64,000 bases of DNA from Rhizoctonia solani (lineage: Eukaryota; Basidiomycota; Agaricomycetes; Cantharellales; Ceratobasidiaceae): assembly GCF_016906535.1 (NCBI RefSeq), contig NC_057370.1, positions 2,046,001 through 2,110,000 of the forward strand. The letters are read 5' to 3'. A program made the translations under genes and the position numbers. The notes below the pieces were generated by a model. The model saw only the letters and a list, made by a program, of their open reading frames with translations, made no database searches and was not told where the DNA came from. Positions 50,343 to 61,561 of the stretch are shown here, piece by piece. Every line of letters begins with the position of its first letter. Within the stretch, counting starts at the first letter, position 1.

Positions 50343-52532
50343 ATGTTATCCACACAGGAGGTCGCCACGCATAATACTTCAGAGTCATGCTGGATCATAG
50401 GTATGATACCTTTCTATCCATTAACAGCCAACTGCGCATAACCTATATATTCCCTGCACTAGTCTCGGGTAAAGTCTATGATGTAACCGAGTTCATATCC
50501 GAACACCCAGGTGGGAGCGCTGTTCTCCTGAAGCATGCAGGCAAAGACGCAACGGCCGCGTACGAGATGGCTCATGGGCCAGAGATCATCGAAGAAGGCC
50601 TGCCACCCGAAAAGAAAAAGGGGACCGTAGACCCGAGTACGATCCAGGCGCATCCCAAAGGCCAGGAAGAGGTCAAGAAGGATGTGATCAAGCCAAAGAG
50701 AATGCCTCTGGCGCAGGTTATCAATTTATACGACTTTGAGGTGAGCAGTAGGACTGCCAAAACAAGGTAGGACATAGTATAACTGGAATGTAGGAAAATG
50801 CAAAAGAAAATTGTCCCAAAAGCATGGGCATATTTCTCTTCTGGGGCGACCGACATGTTATGTGCGTCCTCCCGTACAGACACAAAGTACTTGCATACTA
50901 ATTACAGAAATCGACCAGCGGTGGACCTCAATCAAAAGGCGTACCGACAAGTCCTCTTCCGTCCTCGAGGAATGATCGACGTCGGGTTCCACCCACGAAT
51001 CCGGGACTCCAACAAGACGGAACGTGGAATACAATGACATCGACCAAGATGCTCGGTGCACCAGTCTCACTTCCGCTCATGATTTGCCCAACCGGGATGG
51101 CGAGACTCAGTCACCCGAGTGGAGAACGGTCGTTTGCAGCAGCGGCAGGCCAAACGGGTATTATGCAGGTCGTGAGTGATATGTTCCTTCCCCTCCTCTC
51201 TCTCCACCGTCCTTTCTTTCCTGTGCCAAGAGGTTCTGATAGCGTTATCTCTCGTGCATGTGGGGAACGCTAGATATCTACCAACGCATCCGTCGGACTA
51301 GCACAGATTATCCAAGCCAAGTCGCGTCCGGACCAGAAATTCCTTTTCCAACTGTACGTAAACAAAGATCGGGCAAAAAGTAAGTTCATTAATCTACCTG
51401 GTGCTTGTCCGGCTCCCCACACCTCCGCCTCTCTTTTGCCATAAAGCCGAAACGCTCGTTCAAAAAGTCGTGGATACTCATGCTGTGTGGGGATAATTGT
51501 CACTATCGATGCGGCTGCGCCTGGGAAACGTGAAGCCGACGAACGTGGCGAGTTGGACGTCCCCATTGTATGAAACCTTTTTATTTTATTTTTAGTGCGC
51601 ATACACGGGCTAATCGAGGCGGGGGGTGGGGTGGATAGGATTCGGGGATATCTTCAGCTACGTACAAGCCTGACGCCAAGGGTGGCGGAATCGGGCGCAC
51701 CATGGGCGGTTATCTCGACCCCGCGTTAACCTGGGCCGACATTGCGTGGCTCAGGGGTTAGTTCCGGGATGGATGAAGTTGGGTGTGAAGGGTGTACAGA
51801 CTGTCGAAGTGAGTCCATCACTCTCCTTCTTTTTCGTTTCATTTTCTCTTTTGCTTATCGCGGACGTTGAATGGTGGGGTAGGACGCATTGTTGGCATAC
51901 GAACTAGGCTGCGACGTTATCTGGCTGTCAAACCATGGTGGAAGAGCGCTTGATACCGCACCGCCAGCTCTATACACTCTCCTCGAATTACACCAGTTTC
52001 ATCCTAGAATATTCCGACCCCGTGCACGGCCCTTATCTTCTCGAATCGCAAGTCTGGTCTCGATAGGCCTGCCGATCCGAACAAGCCCTCGATGCCTCGG
52101 ATCCCCCCCCAAGACACCCGAAGCGCGGGCGGCGGCGATTGCGAGTCTGCGAGCGTACCATCGTCCAGGCGCGCCGGAGATTTACGTCGACGGTGGGGTG
52201 CGACGCGGGACGGACATTGTCAAGGCTTTGTGTCTGGGCGCGAAAGCCGTGGGGATGGGTCGGCCGTTTGTATATGCGCTGGGATGGGAAACCCCGGGAG
52301 TGGAAAAGGCAATCGAAAGTGAGTTCGAATCGTGCTCGATCGATTTGGGCAGGGATAGATGGTTTATTGATTCCGTTTTCGGTGGGGGATGATAGTTATT
52401 CGGGACGAGGTAGAGACGACGATGAAGTTGTTGGGTGTCACCTCTCTCGATCAGTTGGGGCCTCACTTGTTGAACACCAAGGCGCTGGAGCCGCTGATTG
52501 ATGGTCGTATCTTGGCCAAGGCACGGTTGTGA
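50343..52532 (+). CDS. CYB2: Second L-lactate dehydrogenase (cytochrome b5 plus FMN barrel), no presequence
   Basis: Paralogue of the gene at 28609. Start 50343 gives MLSTQEVATHNTSESCWII, which runs straight into the cytochrome b5 domain VSGKVYDVTEFISEHPGG and leaves no room for a mitochondrial signal, so the enzyme is probably cytosolic or peripheral. The FMN domain follows: PKAWAYFSSGATD, FRPRGMIDV, LMICPTGMARLSHPSGE, IVTIDAAAPGKRE, VKGVQTVE, the catalytic [37 protein letters not shown], and VTSLDQLGPHLL, ending ILAKARL. The substrate may be L-lactate or another alpha-hydroxy acid. Between LLELHQFHPRIF and EIYVDGG there are about 45 extra residues relative to the first copy, with a C8 run at 52103. 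Around ten introns. Confidence 0.85.
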
Positions 52533-53718
52533 GGAAACGAAAAGGTTGATTGGTGTTTGGAGCCCATGTAAAATAGGCGCGGTGCAAGTACCGTGTATGG
52601 AGATACCGCATGAATACCGTTTTGAGTAAATGCGCCCTGGCCTCGCCCGATGATGATCGTATTTGGTGGGAAGATCTATAGACAACCTAGTATTCCCATG
52701 TCGAACAGATAGGCTTGGCTCCTCCCACGCCAATTGAAGAGCAGTATAAAAGATTGACACTTTTAGCACAAGATCTCTTCCCCTTTATGCTCGGTCACGG
52801 TCTCGGTCGCGTTGGCATTCGTGCGTTCTAACATTCTGAAAAGGCCACGCCGCAGGAGAAAGGCGCAACTCGTGAGAGCGCAGGCACGCAATTGGTTCTG
52901 TGGATTTCGCTGACACTTGCTACTGGGCACTGGCACGTGCTGTGGTGATACACGCCGAGCCATAGCAAAAAGGAGGATCGTCGGCAGCCGAGGAGACTCG
53001 TCAGCGCGTGTTGCCAGCTTGGACACGGGCAGTAATTATTGGCCGAGTATGGGGACCAGGCTGGGCAGGAGGATCGACGCTAGGGTGGTGATATTAGATT
53101 GTGTTATCGGGCACTGCCTTGAGCGTTTTATGAGTCGAAAAGGGCCTTTGTATGGCAGTCCAGATCGACGATCAGACCTGACATTTGACAGGGCGCTTAG
53201 GAGCTAGGAACCGCACAAGGCCGGGGTGTCATAGGCCGGTTTGAAGGATGACGAGATCATTTGAGATGGACGGTTGGGTAAAAAATAATTTGGTGGAGGA
53301 GGGGATAAGTGGTGAGTGAGCCATAAGATTTTGGCTTGGGAGCGTCATGTATGTAAATGGAGAGAGGGAAAGAGAAGTGATGTCATGGCAAATTATGTGA
53401 GGATCTGAATCGAAGTCTCAGTTGGGTTGAGCAAAGTTCCCACCTCGGGCGTACAAGAGGGACCCTGGCACGATTTGAAGGGATCGACCCCTCGACGACA
53501 CAACGCGATACAGCGCTATCTCGGAGCAGTGCAACCGACAACGGGTACTGTATAGGAATATCACTTGAATAACACACTTGGTCCTGAGCGCTAAGTCAGG
53601 AATCCAATCATCTCGACAGGAATATAGGTTCGACCACGACCTGACCCCGATTCCGTTCTTGTCATCTAATCACCCTCATTCTCACCCTCTCACCCTCACC
53701 TCCTTCCTGCCATCCACG
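52533..53718. other. Intergenic, no gene seen
   Basis: Nearly 1.2 kb. A TATAAAAG motif at 52745 is followed only by a 14-codon frame. The segment 53580-53718 is pyrimidine-rich and probably the 5' leader of the next gene. Confidence 0.4.
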
Positions 53719-56378
53719 ATGGCGCGGCCCAGTCTGCTGCAAGCCATATTCCAGCAGCCGTCCCAGTCCTATGTCGTGCGAGAGGACGCCTACTCGACGC
53801 CTAGCGTGAACATATGGAGAGCGTCATTCCCATTTGCACACGGCAAGGACACCAAGAAACACCAGTCGCTATCGCTCGACGTCGGACAGGTCCCCGTTCT
53901 GCCGTTCGAGGGTCCATCGTCGATGACACCATCCTCCTCCCCTTCTCCCACACCGCCACTGCTTTCTCCCGTAAGCACACCCAAGTCCAGCACTCCCTCC
54001 TTCACCGACGACACGAGCGACTCGTCCGACTTTGTCACGCCCCCCGACTCTCCGCAGCCGTTTGTTGACGAATTGGTAAGCCCAGCCAATCGTTTCCCAT
54101 CACGCTTATCTTTACTTATTTCCCTAGCAGCAACATGCAGTCACACAAGAGACCCTGCCCCCTCCGTCGCTTCTATTGAGCGCCGCACGACCCCCAATGA
54201 CGTCCATCACATCTGACGACTCGACTCTATCAACACCCGATTCTATCTTTAGCACTCGATCACGGACACAGCCGCTACAAGTCGTCAGTCCAGCCCCGTA
54301 GACGTTCCCAAGCAGCCTCCCAAGCGCCAAGTGCGGCAAACTCCATTGTCTGGAGTCCCCGATTGGGCCAAGGATGTCAGATGGCTTGTCGGTCCCCAGC
54401 CCGCAACGAAGCGTGCTACTTTATCAGCATTTCCGGACCCGAGTTTCGACCGAGCGCCCATGGCCGAGCTGCCACTACCCCAGCACGCCATAGCTCCTAC
54501 GAGCCGCGGCTGCTGACCAGTTTGGCTACATTGTCCCTCCCGCGCGTCGGGAAGTCGCAAGCGGCGATCACGTGCGATGACAGAAGGTCGCCGGGCAGGA
54601 TACCGGATGAGTGCCCTCGTCGAGGTCAGTGAGACCGAAGAAGCCGGAGAAGTCACCGCAGAAGGCATTGTTCGCAAGCGATCAACATCTACCCAACGAG
54701 CAAGGCCCCGACCTCATTCCATGCGTTCGTCGTCAAGTGCCAGTTCTAATCGCACGGCCCTTCCCGCGTTACAGGTTTCATCTGGAGAGACTGCCGCGTA
54801 TACCCAACCTGCTCTCCCCAATGCATATACCTTGTCTAAAACGACCGATCTTCCCACTGCTGTTGCAGACCTCACCAAGGCCGGGCCAGCCCAGACCATG
54901 ACTTCGCTGTCCATCATTCGGGGCGGGCCCTCGTCGCGCATGCGTCGCATTTCGCTATCTCTGTCCCTCAACAGTTCGGCATCTTCTCTCAGCGGCTTAT
55001 CGTCCCGCAACCCATCACTCAGCTCGCTCGGCTCGCGCTCCATGCTTGGTCTCGGCTCGTCGGCATCTATCCCTCTCGCCGTGCGGCTTGCGGAAATCGA
55101 AGGTGCTCTCGGACTCACCACGCGCGTGTCCTCGCCCCGCAAAGTAGGAAGCTCCCAAGTTCTCGTCCAAGTTCACGCTGTCGCACTCGACGCCTTGGAC
55201 GCCATCATTGTCAGCAAACGCCTTGCCAAGGGAGGCTACGGCTTTGTCCCTGGTCGGAGCTTTGTCGGCCGCGCAGTTGAATGTGGGTTTGAAGTGGGTA
55301 ACGTCAGCCGAGGCGACTGGGTTATCGGCCTAACAGAAATCCGTAAAGTGCGTCATGCACGTTTTGGGCTTGGGATTTCTTGGCTAATTTCAATCATTTT
55401 CCAGTGCGGCGCCTTGTCCGAATATGTGGTCATTGACAAGAGTCGACTGTGTGCTGTTCCTCGGCCCACCGACCGATTGACGACGACCCAGTGTGCGCTA
55501 TTGCCGTTGTGCGCTGTACCCGCACATCGTGCTGTACGCACCATTCCGAACAGCGCGACCAAGACCGGAGCGGATGGACAACGGCGACCGATGAAGGTTC
55601 TGGTTCTGCAAGCGCATGACGGAGCAGGTCTGTGTGCAGTGCAAATTATGCGACAACTCGGGATGCACGTCACCGCTCAAGTTCCAATTGGTTCTGAGAA
55701 TGTTAATTTCGGGACCGGGCCTACTTTGGGTCTCAAGGTGCGCGGACGGACTCGGGCGGGGAAAGGTCGCGAGGTCGAGCCTCCGAGGAGTACAAAGCGG
55801 ATGGGAGAGGTCCAAGTAGTCGTAGGAGACGATCCGGTCGAGGTGATTGGGCGACTGGAAGAGAGCGTTTATGATGCCGTGGTCGATACCGTAGGTGGAC
55901 GAAAGGTATGGGACGCATGTAGGCGAGTCATGTGCAGCGATGCCCACGTAAGTTTGTCCCCCATACTGGATAACCCTCCCCAAGGCTCGCAAGCTAACGT
56001 ACTCGACAGTTCACAACCCTCGTAGGCGACTCGACCGATAGCATTCCCTCAATCAACGCCCATGTTCGTTCCTCGTTCCGCTCTCTCGCCCGCGCATGGG
56101 CACGTAGGGACAAGGGCCTCGGATACCAATGGGTCTCGCCCGCGGCCGACCTCGACCACGAAGGCGAAGACATCCGACACTCGCTCAACGCCGTTTCCGA
56201 TGCTGCCGTCCACGCAGCGTACGGTTCCAATTCCCACTCGGACGAAGGCAATCGAAGGAATTTTGCCCCGCGTTGCGTGCTCGTTCCCGCTCGACCGTGC
56301 GCAACATGCATTTGACGTCGACGAAGATGGCCGCGGTCCGCTCGTTCGCGGTGGAACGGTCGTGTCCGAGTGCTCTAA
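53719..56378 (+). CDS. MDR/quinone-oxidoreductase-like protein with disordered N-terminus
   Basis: MARPSLLQAIFQQPSQSYVV starts a disordered Ser/Pro/Thr-rich region of about 350 residues (with VPDWAKDVRWLVGPQPATKRAT in its middle). The C-terminal half is a medium-chain dehydrogenase/reductase fold: the GroES-like part VLVQVHAVALDALDAIIVSK, GYGFVPGRSFVGRAVECGFEV, and the nucleotide-binding part MKVLVLQAHDGAGLCAVQIMR with YDAVVDTVGG. Zinc-ligand cysteines are absent, as in quinone-oxidoreductase types. AHDGAG replaces the usual AxxGGVG loop. The reaction is unknown. Frame breaks occur near 54300, 54510-54575 and 56240, and one base is missing at about 56361, where the family ending GTVVVRVL and stop is recovered at 56378. 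Confidence 0.72.
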
Positions 56379-56935
56379 AAGACAATCCTGCTTTGTTTTT
56401 TTTGGTTTATGTTCTCTGACATTATCAGTTTCTTGCCATGAACTCGACTGTATCCCTTGCTGTTGTCTTCCACGCTCACTCTATCTCTTTCCTTCCATTG
56501 CTATGTTTTCTCTCCCGACTCGGCGCTTGTCCCCCCGAAAAAAAACATTCCATCTCGAACTTTATGAGCATTTACATCAAACAGCACACGCATTTTCACG
56601 GACAGACAATCTTCCCCTTTTTTCTTCTCATTTCCCCCCCTCTCACAGCTCTTACTTTATTTACGCACTGCCTCTGGATCGCACCCCTATTTCTTGTTTA
56701 TATACCGCGTTTCCGATGAGGCCTAGATTTCCTTTTCTTTTTCTTCATTTCTTTCTTGGTAGGACACTCGGTTCTTCCTCTCCCTCCCACTTGTACGATA
56801 TATAGTCGTTTTTTTTTTGTTTACCCCCCTAGTTGGTTGGTGCCATGAAATGATACGATTCAGCACGAATTGTATTCAATAAAACAAGTAAAGCAAAGAA
56901 CATCCAGTGTGTGTGTGCAAGAGAGAAAGACAATG
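56379..56935. other. Gap between convergent genes
   Basis: About 560 bp of pyrimidine-rich 3' sequence (T- and C-runs) between the MDR gene and NUG1. It reads as a 3' untranslated region, not as coding sequence. Confidence 0.45.
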
Positions 56936-59158
56936 TCAGAAAAATTTAGAAAAGTCGTAGCTTTCTTCGCCCGCAACGTTCACAACCGGCGGCTTTTTGG
57001 ATTTGCCGTTGGACGCATTTCCGATCCGTCGTGGCGTTGGAGCCGGTTTGGATTTGAGAACAGAGGTCGGCTTGGACTTGGGTTTGGAAGCCGGGGTAGG
57101 CGGCTCGCGTTTGCTAGCAAATGAGACTTTTTTGGATTTGGGTTTTGGAGGTGGAAGCTCTTCTTCCTCCTCCTCCTCAGACTCGTCTTCAAGTTCGTCC
57201 TCTTCCCCGCTGTCCATTTCTTCGTCCTCGTCTTCGCTGTCTTCATCACTACCCTCATCCTCATCTTCCTCATCTTCCTCGCCATCAATGTCCATCTTTT
57301 CTCCCCTTCTCTTCACACTCTCCACACCCTGAACAGCATATCTCATATCCAACTCCACGCTCCTTTCGTCAGGTTCACCCGCGTCTAGCTGAACAGGCCA
57401 TGCCCTCGGTGCGGCACGGAACTCTTTCAAGCTCAGGCATGCGTCCAGGGCCGGATCTCCGACTAGGACCGTCGGACTCGAGGTAGTAGGGGGTACAGCA
57501 TAATAGGGCAAGGTTCCCAAACTCCAATCTCGCGCCACGGAACGTGCAGTATCCGATAAATCGAGTGCACCATGCTATTCGGCGACGTTTAGATAGGCTT
57601 TTTTTTTTGTAATGATAGCGATAAGAAAACGTACCTTGCGTATCCGTCCGCGAGCACGCGCAACGCCACCCAAGAAAGCGTTCACATCTCCGGGCTGGAA
57701 TGCAGGAACTTCGTAATGTAGAATCAAATCTTGATGCTTGGCTCGCGAAACGATGTATGCGGCTGCACCAAAAATAGACTTAGCAACTTGGCCCCCTCGC
57801 CGGGCTCGGCGTTTAGTTTAATTAATTAATTTCTTTCTCACCTGCCGCATCGGTTTCCTTCCAGTGTACAAATGATCCTCGGTTCCTGGTTAATAGGTCC
57901 TTGGCTTTGGATATCTCCACTTGCTCCGGTGATAGTTTCTTCCCGCCAGGCTGAGCGTTGAATTGGATGACCCCGAATCCAGGTGTATCAATGAACGTGT
58001 ACTCGTTGATCTGAACGGGCTGAGCACCCTCGGTGGTCGTTTGGTACGTCGCCCGTTTTGGTTGTTGGATGGAGGGTGTATACAGGGAGACCCACAATGT
58101 CGATCAGTGAACGGATCAATGTGGATTTTCCACTCTGTAAAAGTGTTCATTAACTAGGTCTTTCGTAATAAAAGTTAAATTATGTACGTTTGTTAGACCC
58201 ACAACCGCAACCCGGGTTTCTTTCTCTGCACTTTTGTGTTTCTCCAGAGCGGAGAACAAGCTCTTTTCGGATACTGACTTGGTAAAGGCAGCTTTTTGCT
58301 TTCCTTTGGTCGACACGGCACTCGAGATGAATGCCTCCGAAGCTCGGAATGGGACAATTTGTGCACCAGCAAATTGGCCTTGGAAGAACGCAGTCCATCC
58401 AGCGAGTATCTCGCGGGGGACCAGGTCTGTATTGTACATGTCAGGTCGTATCACAACATCTGTCGGTAGTGCTTACCCGTCTTGGTCAACACAACGATAA
58501 CCGGCTTGCCTTTCTCACCCATCACCTTTTCGAGATGAACGTTGCGGAACGTCTGGGGATCCCGGCCGTCGAGTGCGTAGATAACTACATGCGCCGAGTC
58601 GAGTACCGAACCAAGTGTGGGAAGGCTCGAGTCGATGAGGATAGGTGGGGCGTCGTCGTCTGCGGTGATCGCAGCAACAGCAGCAGGTGTAGATGATTCG
58701 ACAGCGCCCGCAGACTCAGGTCGGGGTTGCTGCTTATTCTCCTTTCGTCGTAGTTTCTCCTCCTCTGCCTTATTCGACCCCATTATTAAATTGCATGCAA
58801 ATTTGATCTACGAGACTCACCTGTCGCCTGCCGGCCTCGATCTCGGCCAGAATATCCTCCTTGAACGGGAGCGTACTTGGGATACCAGGATCCTTCTTGT
58901 GTTCTATTCACCCACCCATCCACATGTCATCCTCGTGTCGCAGGTTATATGCACACAATGCACTCACTCGACTTCCATTGCGGGTTCTTTTTGGCCTCCT
59001 TTTTTCTCTTTTTCCTCGTTTCTGCAACCTTTTGCCGGATCTTGGTCCGCTGGTGAGTCGTGCCCCTCTTGCTCGTTTCTATAGAACATATCAGTCATAC
59101 ATAACGTGATATCATCGTCTGCGCTGTCCGCCCACTTACTCTTGCGAATCCGTGGCAT
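56936..59158 (-). CDS. NUG1: Nucleolar GTPase NUG1 (nucleostemin/GNL3 family)
   Basis: Circularly permuted GTPase for 60S subunit assembly and export. MPRIRKK joins TSKRGTTHQRTKIRQKVAETR and KKKRKEAKKNPQWKS, the basic N-terminus of the family. Motif order is permuted: G4 reads VLTKT/DLVPRE across an intron, then G1 VAVVGLTN/SGKSTLIRSLID, then G3-like FIDTPGFG. A long C-terminal acidic Asp/Glu tract is followed by a Lys/Pro-rich end and GEESYDFSKFF. In most relatives G4 is NKxD; here it is TKTD, a substitution also seen in Rho-type GTPases. Introns are short and in frame. The acidic tract is longer than I would expect for yeast Nug1. Confidence 0.88.
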
Positions 59159-59890
59159 GTTTCCCGATGGAATACGAGTCTAGGAATGCTGTGCCCGCTC
59201 AAAATTCATCTGAAATTTCTACAAGCGCCCGAGCGATGCCCGGATCTGAGCCTGGGAATTAGGCACGTGCAGACTCCGTAGAACGAGGAGGGACTGTCAT
59301 AGTAGCAGCTCTTTTTGCCTAATTTGGAAGAGTAGGGTCTTGCGGTGGCCGAGCGGCTCAATGACTTGCGTGTAATGCGAGTCAATCATGGATAGGAACG
59401 GAGGTGGGTTTGATTCGGTTGGGAGATGTAAATAGGGAAATATTACAGTTACTTTAAGAAGACATTGGGCGTATGCAGGCTTGGGAATCTGGGAATAATG
59501 AGACATTGGTAACGAACAAAATAGCAGGATAGCGCGACAAATATTACAACAGCCAGAAACGAAGAGGAGTGATGTGATGAGGAGTGTCCTAAATAGCAAT
59601 GCAGTGCACTTGGGGGAAATGATGATGAGACTGGATGAAACATGATGGATGGGATGGGGCGGTTGGAAGGGATGAGCCGACACGGACAAAGCATACGAGA
59701 CTGGGGGTAGGGGAATAGTGTACTTGAGTTGCCAACTGAAAACGGGGCTGCCCGCTCGGAAGGTGGGTCGGGGCACTCGGGGAGCGCGCACGCTGCAACC
59801 TTTGGGCCCAGACGGTGGGGAAGGGGGTATACGTCTAGGTAGCCCAAAGCTTTAGTTTTGGTGGTGATAGATAGGATCTGGAACGCATAC
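59159..59890. other. Gap upstream of NUG1
   Basis: No gene recognised. It includes the divergent promoter side of NUG1 and a degenerate tRNA-like stretch at 59338-59425, which I do not call as a tRNA. Confidence 0.4.
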
Positions 59891-60205
59891 CTAGCACCCG
59901 TGAGCGTAGCACACGGCCCTGCATGCAGTGCAGTAGATGTTTATGCTTCTCCTGCAGGGGCACTTCTGGGGCTGGTGGTATTGTTCTGGATGCGAGCAGG
60001 CTGCAGATCCCACTTTGCAGCCGTTGGAGCCAGATTGCTGGCTGAGAGCACCAGAGGTAGAGCTGGTCAGGTATGTTAATTGAGCCCTAACGGAGCCGTA
60101 AGAGAGTGTGTACCTAGGAACGGAGCCAGCCATTGCGTAAGGAGATGGGGGAGGTGTGAATAAACCTGTCAAGCTAGAGTGCTTGGATGGGTACTGCTGA
60201 ACCAT
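59891..60205 (-). CDS. Candidate small cysteine-rich protein
   Basis: MVQQYPSKHSSLTGLFTPPP, then PYAMAGSVP joined across a possible intron (about 60067-60112, GTACAC donor, CTGACCAG end) to SSTSGALSQQSGSNGCKVG and a cysteine-rich end with CSHPEQYHQPQKCPCRR, YCTACRAVCYAHGC and stop at 59891. Eight cysteines lie in the last 45 residues, with C-x-C and C-x2-C pairs. I do not recognise it. There is no signal peptide. An unspliced reading without the intron is also open. No homologue is known to me, so this may be chance. Confidence 0.3.
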   Translation of the reverse strand: MVQQYPSKHSSLTGLFTPPPSPYAMAGSVPRYTLSYGSVRAQLTYLTSSTSGALSQQSGSNGCKVGSAACSHPEQYHQPQKCPCRRSINIYCTACRAVCYAHGC

Positions 60206-61218
60206 GGTACGCATTTAAGTGGTGGTGATAGAGAGGTGATTCGAGATGTTAGATGTCAGTGACAGATGTGAGTGGTGGTGGGGAGAGAGGAGTGATCTAC
60301 AACTCACGTTATATAAGGGACTAGTTAGATGAAGCGCGGAAGGAATAGATGGCAGTGAGGAAGGATGTTTGATGACTCGAAACTCGTCGGGATGTCGAAG
60401 CAGTGAGGATGGGCGGGGTATAAGTATCCCAAATCCATAATTGGAGTTGAAAAACATTGAATATTTCGATAGAACGTCGGTGCGGGGGCGAGCGGCAAGC
60501 GCGCAGCTCACCCAGCCGGGCGGTGACGAAAGAGGCAGGCGGGCACACACAGACAAAGCGACGAAGCGTGACAATCCACACACCTAGACTTATCGAGTGT
60601 GACCAGGGCGCGAGAACATGCGCTCCTTCCCGACATCTGTCGCGGCCCACCCATGAATGACTCACTCAGCCCTCCTATCGAATCAGAACTCGCCATTCCC
60701 GCCTAGTCATCCATATACGGTCCCGTTGAGTCACGCAGAACGCATACAGATAACGTGTGCATAATAACACCCGCCCTCAGTACACACATTGCGCTCGTCA
60801 CAGGCGGCCTAGTCGGGGGCGGCGGATGGTGTCGGATGGTATTTGCCAGGTCACACGTTACTACTGACTAAGCTTCGGCGAGCAAATAGACGCCGAGCCT
60901 AGTCAATCAAAAGATCGCGATTCAACTTCGTTTTAGGCGACCACTCTGTGAACACTGCACAGCTGGAATATCTAGAATTTTCGACCCAGACCCGACCGCG
61001 CATGACTTCATCTGGATATATGCTCCACTTGTCCTTTTTCCTAGCAACCACAGTCGACTGACCTCCTGTACTTCATTTAACCTAGTAAAGCCCCCTCTAC
61101 TCTCATTCCTTTATGTCGACACGGGGCCTGGATAATCTTCGGTAGTCATACTATTACCTGGCACACCATTCCAACGCTATGCATTTAATCTACCCCCGCT
61201 CCCCGACATCTCCATAAC
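60206..61218. other. Intergenic, no gene seen
   Basis: About 1 kb without a recognised gene. Frames at 60215-60583 and 60321-60665 are mutually overlapping and have no family features. Confidence 0.4.
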
Positions 61219-61561
61219 TTGAACCACCATCGACCTCCAAGCTCCCGAGCGCCTCGACAGGTCAGCTGCTGACACGGCCGGCTCATGGACAAAGATAACA
61301 CAAGTGAGCTCTCCTATCACCTACCGAACCATAACGGGCTCCACACCTCTCACGGTCTATACCAGTTACCCCTTTTCCACCACCGCCGACGATTCTGACT
61401 CGCCTTCCGCCAGTGGCAGCACCCCAGCTCCCATGACGACCGTGATCTCTCAACACGTGCACACTATCACCCAGCAGTGCCCCGCAGGTTATCCACCCCC
61501 GTTTTGCTCAATAATATCACGCCTTACTAACGCGTGTTGGATTCTACACCACGTCTTCTAG
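61219..61561 (+). CDS. Possible Ser/Thr-rich surface-protein fragment
   Basis: One frame from about 61219 reads ACC-rich sequence, GSWTKITQVSSPITYRTITG, TPLTVYTSYPFSTTADDS and TVISQHVHTITQQC-PAGYPPPFC to a stop at 61561. The Thr/Ser/Tyr pattern resembles fungal mucin-like or adhesin-like extracellular regions. No ATG or signal peptide fits upstream within this frame, so it is either an inner exon of a gene I cannot trace or a broken remnant. I do not name a family. Confidence 0.25.

Noticed and set aside
52182..52769. Minus-strand frame of 195 codons
   Set aside because: It is antisense to the catalytic end of the second flavocytochrome b2, whose motifs are unmistakable on the plus strand.
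56997..57332. Long plus-strand frame of almost only serine
   Set aside because: It is the antisense of the acidic Asp/Glu tract of NUG1.
59338..59425. tRNA-like stretch with an A-box-like TGGCCGAGCGG, a 7-bp stem with a 7-nt loop and a B-box-like GGTTTGATTC
   Set aside because: The D-stem does not pair, the acceptor and T stems are not formed, and the anticodon reading (GTA) conflicts with the Leu/Ser-type A box. tRNAscan-SE would decide it.
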